Shown piece by piece: positions 7,610 through 16,698 of a stretch of 64,000 bases of DNA. Origin of the DNA: Sphingobacteriaceae bacterium. Lineage in GTDB: Bacteria; Bacteroidota; Bacteroidia; B-17B0; Aurantibacillaceae. How positions within the stretch are numbered: position 1 is the stretch's first letter; each line of letters starts with the position of its first letter. The stretch is from assembly GCA_947480015.1 (NCBI GenBank), contig CANKBS010000012.1, positions 41,421 to 105,420 of the forward strand, read 5' to 3'. A program made the position numbers and the translations under genes. A model generated the notes under the pieces. It had not been told where the DNA came from. It did not search any database and saw only the letters and a program-made list of their open reading frames with translations.

Positions 7610-8692
7610 ATGGTATCTTTACGCCCTATTTTGGTACCAAAAAAAGACATACGCGCACTTAGTTTAGAGCAGCTCACACAGGTGTTTGAAGAAATTAATG
7701 AACCGGGCTTCAGGGCCAAACAGGTTTACGACTGGCTTTGGGCAAAAGGTCTGACTGATTTTAATCAAATGTCGAACCTCTCCAAAAAATTACGCGATTT
7801 TTTAGAGACCCATTATACCATTAACGCCGTTCAGATTCATGAATTACAAGTGAGTTCAGACCGTACCGTAAAATGTGCCATGCGTTTGCATGATAATTTT
7901 GTGGTGGAGAGTGTGCTTATACCCCACTCTGCGCGCATGACCGCCTGCATCTCCTCGCAAGTAGGTTGTAGTTTAACCTGTAAGTTTTGTGCAACCGGTA
8001 AATTAAAACGCATGCGTAATTTAAATGCCGACGAAATTTTTGATCAGGTGGTATTGGTGAAAAACACTGCCTTTGAGCGTTATCAGGCCCCATTAACCAA
8101 TATTGTTTACATGGGCATGGGCGAACCCTTATTAAATTATGCCGAAGTTTTAAAATCGATAGAAAAAATTACCAGTCCAACGGGTTTGGGCATGTCGCCA
8201 AAACGCATCACGGTTTCAACCGCCGGCGTGGCTAAAATGATCATGAAACTGGGCGATGATAAGGTAAAATTTAATCTGGCTCTTTCTCTGCATGCCCCTA
8301 GCGATGCTAAACGCGATCAGTTGATGCCTATTAACGAAACCAATTCGCTCGATAATTTGGCCGATGCCTTAAATTATTTTTCCGATAAAACCGGTAGCCG
8401 TCCAACATTCGAATACATAGCCTTTAAAGACTTTAACGATTCGTTGCAGGATGCGCAGGAACTGGTGAATTACTGCAAGCGCGTAAAAAGCAAGGTCAAC
8501 ATTATTGAATACAATGCCATTGATGGCGGGCAGTTTCAGCAAACCACCAAAGAGCGTCTGCTGGCCTTTACCAATCACCTCGAGAGCAACGGGGTTATTT
8601 GTAATGTGCGTCATAGCCGGGGCAAGGATATTGATGCGGCTTGTGGTCAACTGGCCAATAAAAACAAACTCATTTCTCCCGAATTAAAATAA
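7610..8692 (+). CDS. rlmN: Dual-specificity RNA methyltransferase RlmN (23S rRNA A2503, tRNA A37)
   Basis: 360 residues from the ATG at 7610; a frame from 7562 would run into the divergent gene's start and adds nothing conserved. The radical-SAM cluster motif is CSLTCKFCATGKLKRMRNL, followed by YMGMGEPLLNY, LALSLHAPSDAKRDQLMPIN and the C-terminal VRHSRGKDIDAACGQL carrying the methyl-accepting Cys. It makes 2-methyladenosine at A2503 in the peptidyl-transferase centre. Length and motifs are standard. The next gene follows after 18 bp. Confidence 0.96.
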   Translation: MVSLRPILVPKKDIRALSLEQLTQVFEEINEPGFRAKQVYDWLWAKGLTDFNQMSNLSKKLRDFLETHYTINAVQIHELQVSSDRTVKCAMRLHDNFVVESVLIPHSARMTACISSQVGCSLTCKFCATGKLKRMRNLNADEIFDQVVLVKNTAFERYQAPLTNIVYMGMGEPLLNYAEVLKSIEKITSPTGLGMSPKRITVSTAGVAKMIMKLGDDKVKFNLALSLHAPSDAKRDQLMPINETNSLDNLADALNYFSDKTGSRPTFEYIAFKDFNDSLQDAQELVNYCKRVKSKVNIIEYNAIDGGQFQQTTKERLLAFTNHLESNGVICNVRHSRGKDIDAACGQLANKNKLISPELK

Positions 8693-8710
8693 AGTTTAAA
8701 TTAGCCGGCT

Positions 8711-9688
8711 GTGTCAAGAACCGTTGATGAAATAAAAAAGCCAGTAGAGCAACACATGGAACTCTTTGAAGAAAAATTCAAAGATGCCATGAAAAGTTCT
8801 GTGCCCCTACTTGACAAAATAACGGGCTACATTGTTAAACGCAAGGGCAAACAAATCCGGCCCATGTTCGTTTTTTTATCGGCTCAAATTAACGGCGAAA
8901 TTAACGACAGTACTCACCGTGCCGCTGCTCTTATAGAACTCTTACACACGGCCACTTTGGTGCACGATGATGTGGTGGATGACAGTAACGAGCGTCGTGG
9001 TTTTTTCAGCGTAAATGCTTTATGGAAAAACAAGATCGCTGTTTTGATCGGCGATTTTTTACTTTCCAAAGGTTTGTTGCTCTCATTGGACAACAACGAT
9101 TTCCATTTACTTAAAATTGTAAGCACCGCGGTTCGCGAAATGAGCGAAGGTGAATTATTGCAGATTGAAAAAGCCAGAAGACTGGATATTTCGGAAGAAA
9201 TTTATTTTGAGATCATCACCAAAAAAACAGCCACACTTATAGCAGCCTGTTGTGCTGCGGGTACAGCCTCGGTTACCAGCGATGCAAAGACCATTGAACT
9301 GGCCCGTGAGTTTGGTACCTTAACCGGTATTGCTTTTCAAATTAAAGACGATTTGTTTGATTTTGGGAACGATGAAGACATTGGAAAACCAACCGGCATC
9401 GACATCAAAGAAAAGAAAATGACCCTGCCTTTGATTTATGCTTTAAATAATTGTACCTGGTTAGAGAAAAGAAAGATCATTAACCTCATTAAAAATCATA
9501 ACGAGGAAAGTGAAGAAGTAAAAAAAGTAATTGATTTTGTGATTGAAAAAGGTGGCATTGCTTATGCCAATAAGATCATGCACGATTACAAAGAAAAAGC
9601 CTTGAGCATTTTAAATCAATTGCCCGATAACCCGGCCCGTCGCAGTTTAGAGCGCTTACTCATTTACGCCATTGAAAGAAAAAAATAA
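8711..9688 (+). CDS. Trans-polyprenyl diphosphate synthase (octaprenyl/heptaprenyl type)
   Basis: 325 residues, GTG start. The first Asp-rich motif is LVHDDVVDDSNERRG and the second is QIKDDLFDFGND, with GKQIRPMFVFLSA (IPP-binding KxxxRP) near the front and KTATLIAACCAAG between them. These enzymes extend allylic diphosphates with IPP to make the side chain of respiratory quinones. The chain length (menaquinone tail) cannot be fixed by eye. The stop overlaps the context of the next start by one base, so the MORN lipoprotein gene is probably co-expressed. Confidence 0.92.
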   Translation: MSRTVDEIKKPVEQHMELFEEKFKDAMKSSVPLLDKITGYIVKRKGKQIRPMFVFLSAQINGEINDSTHRAAALIELLHTATLVHDDVVDDSNERRGFFSVNALWKNKIAVLIGDFLLSKGLLLSLDNNDFHLLKIVSTAVREMSEGELLQIEKARRLDISEEIYFEIITKKTATLIAACCAAGTASVTSDAKTIELAREFGTLTGIAFQIKDDLFDFGNDEDIGKPTGIDIKEKKMTLPLIYALNNCTWLEKRKIINLIKNHNEESEEVKKVIDFVIEKGGIAYANKIMHDYKEKALSILNQLPDNPARRSLERLLIYAIERKK

Positions 9689-9689
9689 T

Positions 9690-10199
9690 ATGCAAAAACT
9701 TATTTATACCCTCAGCACTTTTTTGTTTCTGTTTTTGTATGCTTGTACAAATACGCCGGCTGAAAAAGAATTAAGTGCCGATGAAAAAAGAATTCAGGAT
9801 TCGGTATCGCGTCTTGAGCAAAAACTTACCGTTGATTCGTTGAAGAAAAAAAATCCCTTATTGATCATGCCTCCCGATAGCATATACACCGGCGATTATA
9901 CCGATAAGTACCCAACAGGCATCACCAAGTTTAAAGGCTTTTTCAGATTCGGGAAACGTCACGGACAGTGGATGTCGTTTTACCCAAGCGGCTTGGCCTG
10001 GAGTGAAATGCATTATGATAAAGGCTTACGTCAGGGTCCCAACATTACCTATTTTGAAAACGGTAAAGTACGTTATAATGGATTTTACAAATTAGACAAG
10101 CAGGACAGTGTATGGTGTTATTACGATACCCTGGGCAAACTCGCCGAAAAAGTGCTGTTTAAAAACGATCGCATTATTAAAAAACTACCCTTACAATAA
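9690..10199 (+). CDS. MORN-repeat (YwqK-like) lipoprotein
   Basis: 169 residues from the ATG at 9690, one base past the stop of the prenyl synthase gene. MQKLIYTLSTFLFLFLYACT is a lipoprotein signal with the lipobox Cys at residue 19. After a charged linker the mature part has YwqK/MORN-type repeats: GITKFKGFFRFGKRHGQWMSFY, roughly, then WSEMHYDKGLRQGPNITYF and VRYNGFYKLDKQDSVWCYY. Such proteins are common in Bacteroidota, and many databases call them 'toxin-antitoxin YwqK family' without direct support. The function is not known. Confidence 0.82.
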   Translation: MQKLIYTLSTFLFLFLYACTNTPAEKELSADEKRIQDSVSRLEQKLTVDSLKKKNPLLIMPPDSIYTGDYTDKYPTGITKFKGFFRFGKRHGQWMSFYPSGLAWSEMHYDKGLRQGPNITYFENGKVRYNGFYKLDKQDSVWCYYDTLGKLAEKVLFKNDRIIKKLPLQ

Positions 10200-10277
10200 A
10201 TTACCTCTTTTATTTTTTTCTGAAAGGAATCCTGAAATAGATTACCTTTATGTATATCAATCCCAAAAATTGTGTGC

Positions 10278-11231
10278 ATGAAAAAAATCTACTTTACTTT
10301 TCTTCTCAGCCTCTTCTTCATTTCTCAAAAAGCTCAGGTTGTATTTTGTCCGCCGCATGCAGGCTGGTCAAATGTATTTACCCGGAGTTGGCCAGATCAA
10401 ACCCTTGAATACGAAAATGTTATTTACACGGGTAAGCAGGTAATTGGCAATGACACCGTAAAAGTTCTATCGCACAGGCGTTTTTTTATGATGACTAATT
10501 TAGGTTACACGGGCCCAACTTACATAAAACAAAAAGGTGACACCATTTTTATGAAGAATGTGCGGACTCAAAATAACTGGCAGATCCTTTACAATTTTGC
10601 CGCAACAGTTGGGTCAAGTTGGAATAACACTATTATAGGAGGGACTCCACTTTCGACCACAAAAATTGTTTCCTATACAACTATGGTGGTTTCAACTCAA
10701 ACAGTAAACGTCAATGGTTATAATTTAAAACAACTTACTGTTTTACAAAATCAAACAGGTCTGATGTCACCGAATGCAGCTTATTTTAATATTACCGAGC
10801 GTCTTGGAAGCTCTTCGTATTTATTTCATTTCTTAGGAAGCGCGGCGACTGATGGCGACACGTTCGTTGAAAACGTATGCTACAGCGATTCCGTTTTTGG
10901 CACATATCAAATTGGAGCACATGCCTGTAATTACCTGACACTTTTGGGTGTGAATGAAGCGGGAGCACATAATAATGCCTTGAGTATTTATCCCAATCCC
11001 GGTGCCGGAGATTTAAACCTAAGCTCCGATTATTTTAGCGATGAAAAATATACTTACACAATTAGTAATGCTCAAGGCCAGGTTATTTTAAAAGGCGAAT
11101 TTGAAGTAAACCAACAAAGTGCCTCTATCCCTACAGCGCTTATGGCACAAGGTTTGTACAACCTCAGTATCAGTAAAACAGGTAATGAAAACAACATTGT
11201 TTTCACTAAACGTTTTGTGAAGACGGAGTAG
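10278..11231 (+). CDS. T9SS type A cargo protein, family shared with the gene at 33998
   Basis: 317 residues from the ATG at 10278 (a GTG two codons upstream is less likely). Signal peptide MKKIYFTFLLSLFFISQKAQ, then a body starting VVFCPPHAGW, and a C-terminal sorting domain LSIYPNPGAGDLNLSS...IVFTKRFVKTE. The body lines up along most of its length with the protein encoded at 33998-34918: VFCPP, HRRFFM/HYRFFL, KQKGDT, RTQNNWQILYNFAA, ERLG/ERIG, CYSDSVFGT/CYKDASFGT. I know no function for the shared domain of about 220 residues. Confidence 0.85.
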   Translation: MKKIYFTFLLSLFFISQKAQVVFCPPHAGWSNVFTRSWPDQTLEYENVIYTGKQVIGNDTVKVLSHRRFFMMTNLGYTGPTYIKQKGDTIFMKNVRTQNNWQILYNFAATVGSSWNNTIIGGTPLSTTKIVSYTTMVVSTQTVNVNGYNLKQLTVLQNQTGLMSPNAAYFNITERLGSSSYLFHFLGSAATDGDTFVENVCYSDSVFGTYQIGAHACNYLTLLGVNEAGAHNNALSIYPNPGAGDLNLSSDYFSDEKYTYTISNAQGQVILKGEFEVNQQSASIPTALMAQGLYNLSISKTGNENNIVFTKRFVKTE

Positions 11232-11257
11232 ATCCGTTTAGAATTCCATAAACTATT

Positions 11258-11390
11258 TTTGGGCGCCCGGGCGGGCCATTTCGGGCTCGGCTGTTGCCTC
11301 GGTTTCCGCCGAAGGGGCGGAGAACCACGTGCCTGCGCAAAAGCTGGCTCATCAAGCCACAGGCTTGCTGCCCTATGTCCCTGGCGCAAC
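11258..11390 (+). repeat. TTTGGGCGCC-type structured intergenic element
   Basis: The element starts TTTGGGCGCCCGGGCGGGCC, has a hairpin TCCGCC/GGCGGA in the middle, then GCTGGCTCATCAAGCC-aca-GGCTTGCTGCCCT, and ends near CCTGGCGC. It matches the element at 36721-36854 almost base for base and shares ends and module order with those at 21511, 27412, 37563 and 58896. Open frames across it are by-products of its GC-rich composition. It lies between the convergent T9SS cargo gene and pntB. Confidence 0.85.
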
Positions 11391-11461
11391 ATTCGTAATT
11401 TTCAAATCGTCTTTTTTAGTGCATATTAAGCCTTTTCATTGGACCAATTATTGTGAAGCAA

Positions 11462-11492
11462 AAAAACGTCAGCTTATTCAGCTGACGTTTTT
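11462..11492. terminator. Bidirectional intrinsic terminator after pntB
   Basis: A 12-bp perfect stem, AAAAACGTCAGC/GCTGACGTTTTT, with a 7-nt loop lies 20 bp past the stop of pntB (minus strand). A-rich and T-rich flanks allow it to work in both directions. Confidence 0.8.
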
Positions 11493-11511
11493 ATTTTCTT
11501 TGAAAGAAAAA

Positions 11512-12909
11512 TTAAGCTTTTAAGAAGCCTAGAATTTTTTCAACGCTGTCTTTAGCATCACCGTATAACATATCGGTATTTGATTTGTAGAACAAAGGAT
11601 TTTCAACACCGGCGTAACCTACCGACATAGAACGTTTCATCACAATTACTTTTTCAGCTTTCCAGGCTTCAATAACCGGCATGCCATAAATAGGACTGGA
11701 AGGATCATCCTGAGCACCCGGATTAACCACGTCGTTAGCACCGATTACCATTACCACATCGGTAGCAGGAAGGTCTTCGTTGATCTCATCCATTTCTAAA
11801 ACGATATCATAAGGCACATTGGCTTCTGCCAATAACACATTCATATGTCCCGGTAAACGTCCTGCTACCGGATGAATAGCGAATCTCACTTTTTTACCGG
11901 CTTTGCGCAAGGTTTGTACCATGTCGTAAATTGGATACTGTGCTTTTGCAACAGCCATACCATAACCCGGAACAATAACTACTGATTTGGCCTCTTTTAA
12001 TAGGTCAGATACTTCTTCGTGATTCATCGCCGTAACTTCACCCACCATGGCAGTGGCTGGTCCGCTTGAAGCAACCTCACCAAAACCGCCAAGAATAACC
12101 GAAATAAAAGAACGGTTCATAGCTTCACACATAATAATGGAAAGAATGGCACCTGAACTTCCTACTAAAGCACCGGTAATGATGAGGAGATTATTCCCTA
12201 ACATAAAACCAGCTGCCGAAGCTGCCCATCCTGAATACGAGTTGAGCATAGAAACGACTACCGGCATATCGGCACCGCCAATAGCCATTACCAGCATCAC
12301 ACCAATAAAACAAGCAAATGCCGTCATAATGTATAAATACATCATGCCTTCAATACCCGGAGCCATGGTAAACATTACACCCAAAACAATACTGGCTAAA
12401 AGTAAAATACCATTTACTAAATGACGACCCGGATATAATAAAGGTTTGCTTCTAACCTTACCTTCTAATTTGCCCCAGGCAATAATAGAACCGGTAAAAG
12501 TAACTGCACCAATAAACACCCCAATAAATACTTCCACCAAATGAATGGTATGTTCGGTAGAAGCTAATAAATGTGTTTTAGGATCGAGGTAGGAACCAAA
12601 ACCAACCAACACAGCTGCTAATCCCACAAAACTATGTAAGATGGCCACCAACTGCGGCATGGAAGTCATTTCTACTTTACGAGCTAAGAGCACACCAATA
12701 ACAGAAGCAATGGCAACAGCCGTAATAATGTATACATGGCCGTGTACGTCTTGTCCGAGTAGTGTAGCCAATACCGCAATGATCATACCGATGATACCAT
12801 AAAAAACACCCCGTTTGGCGCCTTCTTGAGAGGATAAACCTCCTAAACTTAATATAAATAAAATACCTGCGAATAAATAAGCGGCAATTTGAATTTCCTT
12901 AGCGATCAT
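11512..12909 (-). CDS. pntB: NAD(P)(+) transhydrogenase subunit beta
   Basis: 465 residues. The N-terminal ~270 residues are hydrophobic with about eight or nine membrane helices (for example [19 protein letters not shown]). The C-terminal dIII domain binds NADP(H): [59 protein letters not shown] and [18 protein letters not shown]. With PntA it forms the proton-pumping transhydrogenase that reduces NADP+ from NADH using the proton gradient. It lies 5 bp after pntA. Confidence 0.96.
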   Translation of the reverse strand: MIAKEIQIAAYLFAGILFILSLGGLSSQEGAKRGVFYGIIGMIIAVLATLLGQDVHGHVYIITAVAIASVIGVLLARKVEMTSMPQLVAILHSFVGLAAVLVGFGSYLDPKTHLLASTEHTIHLVEVFIGVFIGAVTFTGSIIAWGKLEGKVRSKPLLYPGRHLVNGILLLASIVLGVMFTMAPGIEGMMYLYIMTAFACFIGVMLVMAIGGADMPVVVSMLNSYSGWAASAAGFMLGNNLLIITGALVGSSGAILSIIMCEAMNRSFISVILGGFGEVASSGPATAMVGEVTAMNHEEVSDLLKEAKSVVIVPGYGMAVAKAQYPIYDMVQTLRKAGKKVRFAIHPVAGRLPGHMNVLLAEANVPYDIVLEMDEINEDLPATDVVMVIGANDVVNPGAQDDPSSPIYGMPVIEAWKAEKVIVMKRSMSVGYAGVENPLFYKSNTDMLYGDAKDSVEKILGFLKA

Positions 12910-12914
12910 AGTTC

Positions 12915-14453
12915 TTATTTCTTAAACATTTTCAACATGCGGTGAGTAACAACGAATCCGCCAACAATATTAATGCTGGCAACCAGTATGGCGATGAAGG
13001 CCAGTATGGTCATAGGACTTGAGAGGTCGTCGGTAGTGAGTAATAAACCACCAACTATAATAATTCCACTAATAGCATTGGTAACGGCCATTAAAGGCGT
13101 GTGCAGCGAGTGTGATACATTCCAGATCACTTGCCAGCCAACAAACACGGCCAATACAAACACGGTGAAGTGTTGCATAAAATCGCTTGGTGCAAACTGA
13201 CCCAGTACCAATAAAAACAAACCAATCACCCCTAATTTAATGATCATTGATTTTGTTTCTTGTTTGTTTTTTCTTTCTGCAATAACTTTTGGATCTTCTG
13301 CTTCAACCGTAGCGGCTACTTTAGGCTTAGCCGGACTAACCGGAAGCGGCGCAGGAGGCCAGTTAATTTTTCCGTTATGTGTAACCATGGCTCTTGAAAC
13401 CACAGCGTCTTCCATATCAATTTTAAACTTATCGGCTTTGCCCATGTCATCTAATAAGTGACAAAGGTTATTACCATATAATTGTGAAGCCTGTGCAGGT
13501 AACTGACTTAATTTACCAATGATGGTAACACCATTTGGTGTGGTATAAACTTCTCCGTTTTTAGTTAATTCACAATTTCCACCCGATGATGCAGCTAGAT
13601 CTACAATTACTGAGCCCGGTTTCATCACGGCTACATGCTCCGTTAAAATTAATTTAGGAGCCGGTCTGCCGGGAATTTGAGCAGTGGTAATAATAATATC
13701 CACTTCAGCTGCTTGTGCTTTAAACAAAGCCATTTCAGCTGCAATAAATGCCGGACTCATTTCTTTTGAGTAACCGGATGCTGTTGCGCCATCTTCCTCA
13801 ATTTCTACAGTCAAAAACTCAGCGCCCATAGATTCAATTTGTTCAGCAACTTCTTTACGTGTATCAAAAGCTCTAACAATCGCACCTAATGAATTTGCTG
13901 CACCTAAGGCCGCCAATCCGGCAACACCGGCACCAATAACCAGAACCTTGGCAGGCTCTACTTTTCCGGCAGCGGTGATCTGACCATTTAAAAATCTTCC
14001 AAAGTAAAAAGCGCCTTCAACTACTGATCTGTATCCGGCTATGTTAGCCATAGAGGATAACACATCCATTTTTTGAGCACGTGAAATACGTGGTATGGCA
14101 TCCATGGCCACTGCGTTCACTTTTTGATCGGCTAATTTTTGAAGCAGTGGCTGATTTTGCGCCGGCCATAAATAGCTTAACAAAACCAAACCTTCTTTCA
14201 TTAAAGCAACCTCTTCCAAAGCGGGCTCTTTCACTTTTAATACAATGTCCGATTGGCCGTATATTTCAGCGGCCGTGTTTACAATTTTGGCGCCTGCTTC
14301 TTCAAATTCTTTATCCGAGAAGTTTGCTTTTTGTCCAGCGTTGTGCTGTATATAAACTTCAAAGCCTTGCTTTTGTAAACGTTTCACCGTTTTGGGCGTA
14401 GCAGCGACCCTTAGTTCATTAGGAGATGTTTCTGCCGGAATTCCAACTTTCAT
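12915..14453 (-). CDS. pntA: NAD(P)(+) transhydrogenase subunit alpha
   Basis: 512 residues, the undivided form of the alpha subunit. Residues 1-380 are the NAD(H)-binding dI domain, related to alanine dehydrogenase: [58 protein letters not shown] and [14 protein letters not shown]. After a Pro/Ala/Lys linker (about 365-400) come three or four membrane helices (about 402-505). In many bacteria the alpha subunit is split into two genes; here it is not. It is the first gene of a two-gene operon with pntB. Confidence 0.96.
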   Translation of the reverse strand: MKVGIPAETSPNELRVAATPKTVKRLQKQGFEVYIQHNAGQKANFSDKEFEEAGAKIVNTAAEIYGQSDIVLKVKEPALEEVALMKEGLVLLSYLWPAQNQPLLQKLADQKVNAVAMDAIPRISRAQKMDVLSSMANIAGYRSVVEGAFYFGRFLNGQITAAGKVEPAKVLVIGAGVAGLAALGAANSLGAIVRAFDTRKEVAEQIESMGAEFLTVEIEEDGATASGYSKEMSPAFIAAEMALFKAQAAEVDIIITTAQIPGRPAPKLILTEHVAVMKPGSVIVDLAASSGGNCELTKNGEVYTTPNGVTIIGKLSQLPAQASQLYGNNLCHLLDDMGKADKFKIDMEDAVVSRAMVTHNGKINWPPAPLPVSPAKPKVAATVEAEDPKVIAERKNKQETKSMIIKLGVIGLFLLVLGQFAPSDFMQHFTVFVLAVFVGWQVIWNVSHSLHTPLMAVTNAISGIIIVGGLLLTTDDLSSPMTILAFIAILVASINIVGGFVVTHRMLKMFKK

Positions 14454-14650
14454 AATGGATATGTTTGTTTTTAAATGCTCAAATAATGTACGCCTGTATC
14501 TTTATTCGCTTTCACAAGAGGAACCAAATGGTTTAGTCCAAAAATCGCCCTAATCAGAAGAAACATGGCTATTTCATCCTTCAAATTTTGTGAGGCCAAA
14601 GGAAGTAATTTTATTGGGAATATAAAAGCCTGATTTTAGACTAATTTTGT

Positions 14651-15325
14651 CTATTTAAGAAGGTCGGGACGCCTTGATTTTGTGCGTTCTAGGCTTTGTT
14701 CGTGTCGCCATTTATCAATGTTGGCGCTATGTCCGCTTAGTAATATAGGTGGAATGCCCCAGTTTTGGTACTCTGCAGGGCGAGTGTATACCGGCGGGGC
14801 AAGTAAATTATCCTGAAAGGAATCACTTAAAGCCGAGGTTTCGTCATTAAGAACCCCGGGCAAAAGACGAATAACGGCATCGCTTAATACAGCGGCTGCA
14901 ATTTCACCCCCGCTTAATACATAATCGCCAATACTAATCTCGCGGGTAATGAGGTGTTCGCGCACCCTTTCATCTATGCCTTTATAGTGCCCACAAAGAA
15001 TAACTATGTTTTTTTGCATGGATAATTGATTGCAGATCTTTTGGTTTAACAGTTCCCCGTCGGGCGACATATAAATGATCTCGTCGTAAGTTCTTTGCGA
15101 TTTGAGGTCTTTAAGGCAAGCATCAATGGGTTCAATCATGAGCACCATACCGGCACCGCCGCCAAAGGCATAATCGTCTATTTGTTTTTGTTTGTTGCTG
15201 GCATAATCCCTTAAATTAATAAGATTTACCTCCACCAGTTGATTGGCAATGGCACGCTTTAAAATGGAGTGGCCGAATGAACTGCTCATCAGTTCCGGAA
15301 CCGCGCTAATGATGTCGATACGCAT
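14651..15325 (-). CDS. trmD: tRNA (guanine-N1)-methyltransferase TrmD
   Basis: 224 residues, the usual bacterial TrmD length. It starts [20 protein letters not shown] and carries the SPOUT knot: [29 protein letters not shown] and [20 protein letters not shown], with LLPGVLNDE and the family-typical [20 protein letters not shown] near the end. It methylates G37 in tRNAs to keep the reading frame. It stands alone here, not in the rpsP-rimM-trmD-rplS operon of many bacteria. A TATCTTTG sequence (a Bacteroidota -7 element) sits just before the start, so the mRNA may be nearly leaderless. Confidence 0.95.
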   Translation of the reverse strand: MRIDIISAVPELMSSSFGHSILKRAIANQLVEVNLINLRDYASNKQKQIDDYAFGGGAGMVLMIEPIDACLKDLKSQRTYDEIIYMSPDGELLNQKICNQLSMQKNIVILCGHYKGIDERVREHLITREISIGDYVLSGGEIAAAVLSDAVIRLLPGVLNDETSALSDSFQDNLLAPPVYTRPAEYQNWGIPPILLSGHSANIDKWRHEQSLERTKSRRPDLLK

Positions 15326-15421
15326 GGGGCAAAGATAGATTTATTTGGGGAATTTGAGGTTTAACAATTTGGTAATATTAGCTTAAAGATAAAAGGAAGT
15401 GCTTGCTCTAATTTTGAATCA

Positions 15422-15742
15422 GTGAAAAAATTACTTTACATATTTTTAATTCTGGGTTTGAATCAGGCACTAGTGGCCGGTAATTCGGACAAAGAAAAAA
15501 CTAACACCAAAGTAGTGGTTGGTAAGATAACCGACACTATGGGCGAATCAATAGCCGGAGCGAAGATTGTAATTCCTGAAACCGGTGAAACGTTTTTTGC
15601 AGATATGGATGGTAATTTTAAACTTTCTTTAAAAACCGATCGCGAGTATTCTATTACCATAAACAGTATCGGTTACGAATTACTTCAGGTAAAATCGAGT
15701 CATTTGAGCTCCTTTACCGACCTGTCACTTAAGTCACTTTAG
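15422..15742 (+). CDS. Small secreted protein with carboxypeptidase-regulatory-like domain
   Basis: 106 residues, GTG start, beginning MKKLLYIFLILGLNQALVAG, a signal peptide. The mature part is a single CarboxypepD_reg/SusC-plug-like beta-sandwich: VVVGKITDTMGESIAGAKIV, IPETGETFFADMDGNFKLSL, YSITINSIGYELLQV. In Bacteroidota this domain usually heads TonB-dependent receptors; here it stands alone, with nothing after it. An inverted repeat AAGCCTT/AAGGCTT follows at 15756-15776. Function unknown. Confidence 0.75.
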   Translation: MKKLLYIFLILGLNQALVAGNSDKEKTNTKVVVGKITDTMGESIAGAKIVIPETGETFFADMDGNFKLSLKTDREYSITINSIGYELLQVKSSHLSSFTDLSLKSL

Positions 15743-15902
15743 TCATTAGCCTTCAAAGCCTTTATTAATAAGGCTTATAGACCTTTTAGTGCTTTATTAG
15801 TAAAGTTAAGGTTATCTTTTCATTACCCTATTGTTTCTAAAACATTAACTTAATACCTTTGGTTAAAGAAATTGATTGTTTTTATTCTTAAAAAACTTCC
15901 CT

Positions 15903-16364
15903 ATGAAAAAGATCCTCTTATTAGTTTTTAGCTTACTTGGTTTAGGAGTTATAAACGCACAAAGCTTAAATGAAAAAGGTTTATATATTGACAGTGATGG
16001 CGAGTTATTTAACGGCACCATTACACAAACACAAAATAACACCAAGTCCGAATTTATTGTAAAAGACGGCCAGATTGATGGGACTGCAAATTATTACTAT
16101 GCTTCAGGCAAATTAATGGAAAGCGGCACCTTTACTAAAGGATTAAAAGATCAGCGTTGGATCCGTTATAATGAGAATGGCAGCACTTCGGCATTGGCTT
16201 TTTATAATATGGGTAAAAAAACAGGTACTTGGTTGGTATACGATGATAACGGTCACAAACGTTTTGAAATGAATTATAAAGATGGCGAAAAAACCGGCTT
16301 ATGGACCAATTGGGATGAAAGCGGCGCTGTAGCCAGTACTAAAGATTACAGTCAAGTTAACTAA
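15903..16364 (+). CDS. Secreted MORN-repeat (YwqK-like) protein
   Basis: 153 residues from the ATG at 15903; an in-frame start at 15876 would place extra residues before a good signal peptide (MKKILLLVFSLLGLGVINAQ). The mature part consists of YwqK/MORN-type units: LFNGTITQTQNNTKSEFIVKD, roughly, then GTANYYYASGKLMESGTF, RWIRYNENGS, KTGTWLVYDDNGHKRFEMNY and KTGLWTNWDESG. Unlike the protein at 9690 it has no lipobox Cys, so it should be released into the periplasm or beyond. The function is unknown. Confidence 0.8.
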   Translation: MKKILLLVFSLLGLGVINAQSLNEKGLYIDSDGELFNGTITQTQNNTKSEFIVKDGQIDGTANYYYASGKLMESGTFTKGLKDQRWIRYNENGSTSALAFYNMGKKTGTWLVYDDNGHKRFEMNYKDGEKTGLWTNWDESGAVASTKDYSQVN

Positions 16365-16385
16365 TTTTTTTGTTTTTTAATTTTG

Positions 16386-16413
16386 AGCCCTGCCATTTGG
16401 TGGGGCTTTTTTT
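16386..16413 (+). terminator. Intrinsic terminator after the MORN protein gene
   Basis: AGCCCTGCC-attt-GGTGGGGCT pairs as a stem with some G-T pairs and is followed by TTTTTTT. It lies 22 bp past the stop at 16364. Confidence 0.7.
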
Positions 16414-16471
16414 ACGTACGCTTTTGAACCACATAAGAAACAGAATAAGACACAACACTTATAGTTACTCT

Positions 16472-16647
16472 GTCATTCTGAGCCTGTCGAAGAATGGAAA
16501 GGAAAGTTCAAATGTTCAAGGAGGTTAGAGGGTTAAAACTAGTTCAAAACATTTCCTTCTCATTTACTCCCATGAAAGTCCTGAGTGCCGCCCTGAGCTT
16601 AGTCTTAGGGTGCCTTATGCATACCCTGAGCTTGTCGAAGGGTGGTT
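16472..16647. repeat. REP-like palindromes with alternative stems, before the ABC-F gene
   Basis: At 16472-16497 the stem is CATTCT/AGAATG around the same GAGCCTGTCGA loop seen at 419-444. At 16590-16643 a doublet occurs: a degenerate CCCT...AGGG copy, the spacer TGCCTTATGCATA, then ACCCT-GAGCTTGTCGA-AGGGT (16623-16643), followed by GGTTCAA. The same doublet with the same spacer start and GGTTCAA end appears at 59428-59524. The stretch 16414-16698 otherwise holds only the promoter region of the ABC-F gene. Confidence 0.82.
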
Positions 16648-16698
16648 CAATTTGTGGGTTTGTTATTACATTCATAACGAATGACTACCTTTGCGGCC

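Noticed and set aside
9690..10199. YwqK-type gene as an antitoxin of a toxin-antitoxin pair
   Set aside because: No toxin-like partner is adjacent; the label comes from database naming and the protein looks like a lipoprotein with MORN-type repeats.
11072..11392. Minus-strand frame across the end of the T9SS cargo gene and the structured element
   Set aside because: Its composition follows the GC-rich repeat and the antisense of a real gene; no family resemblance.
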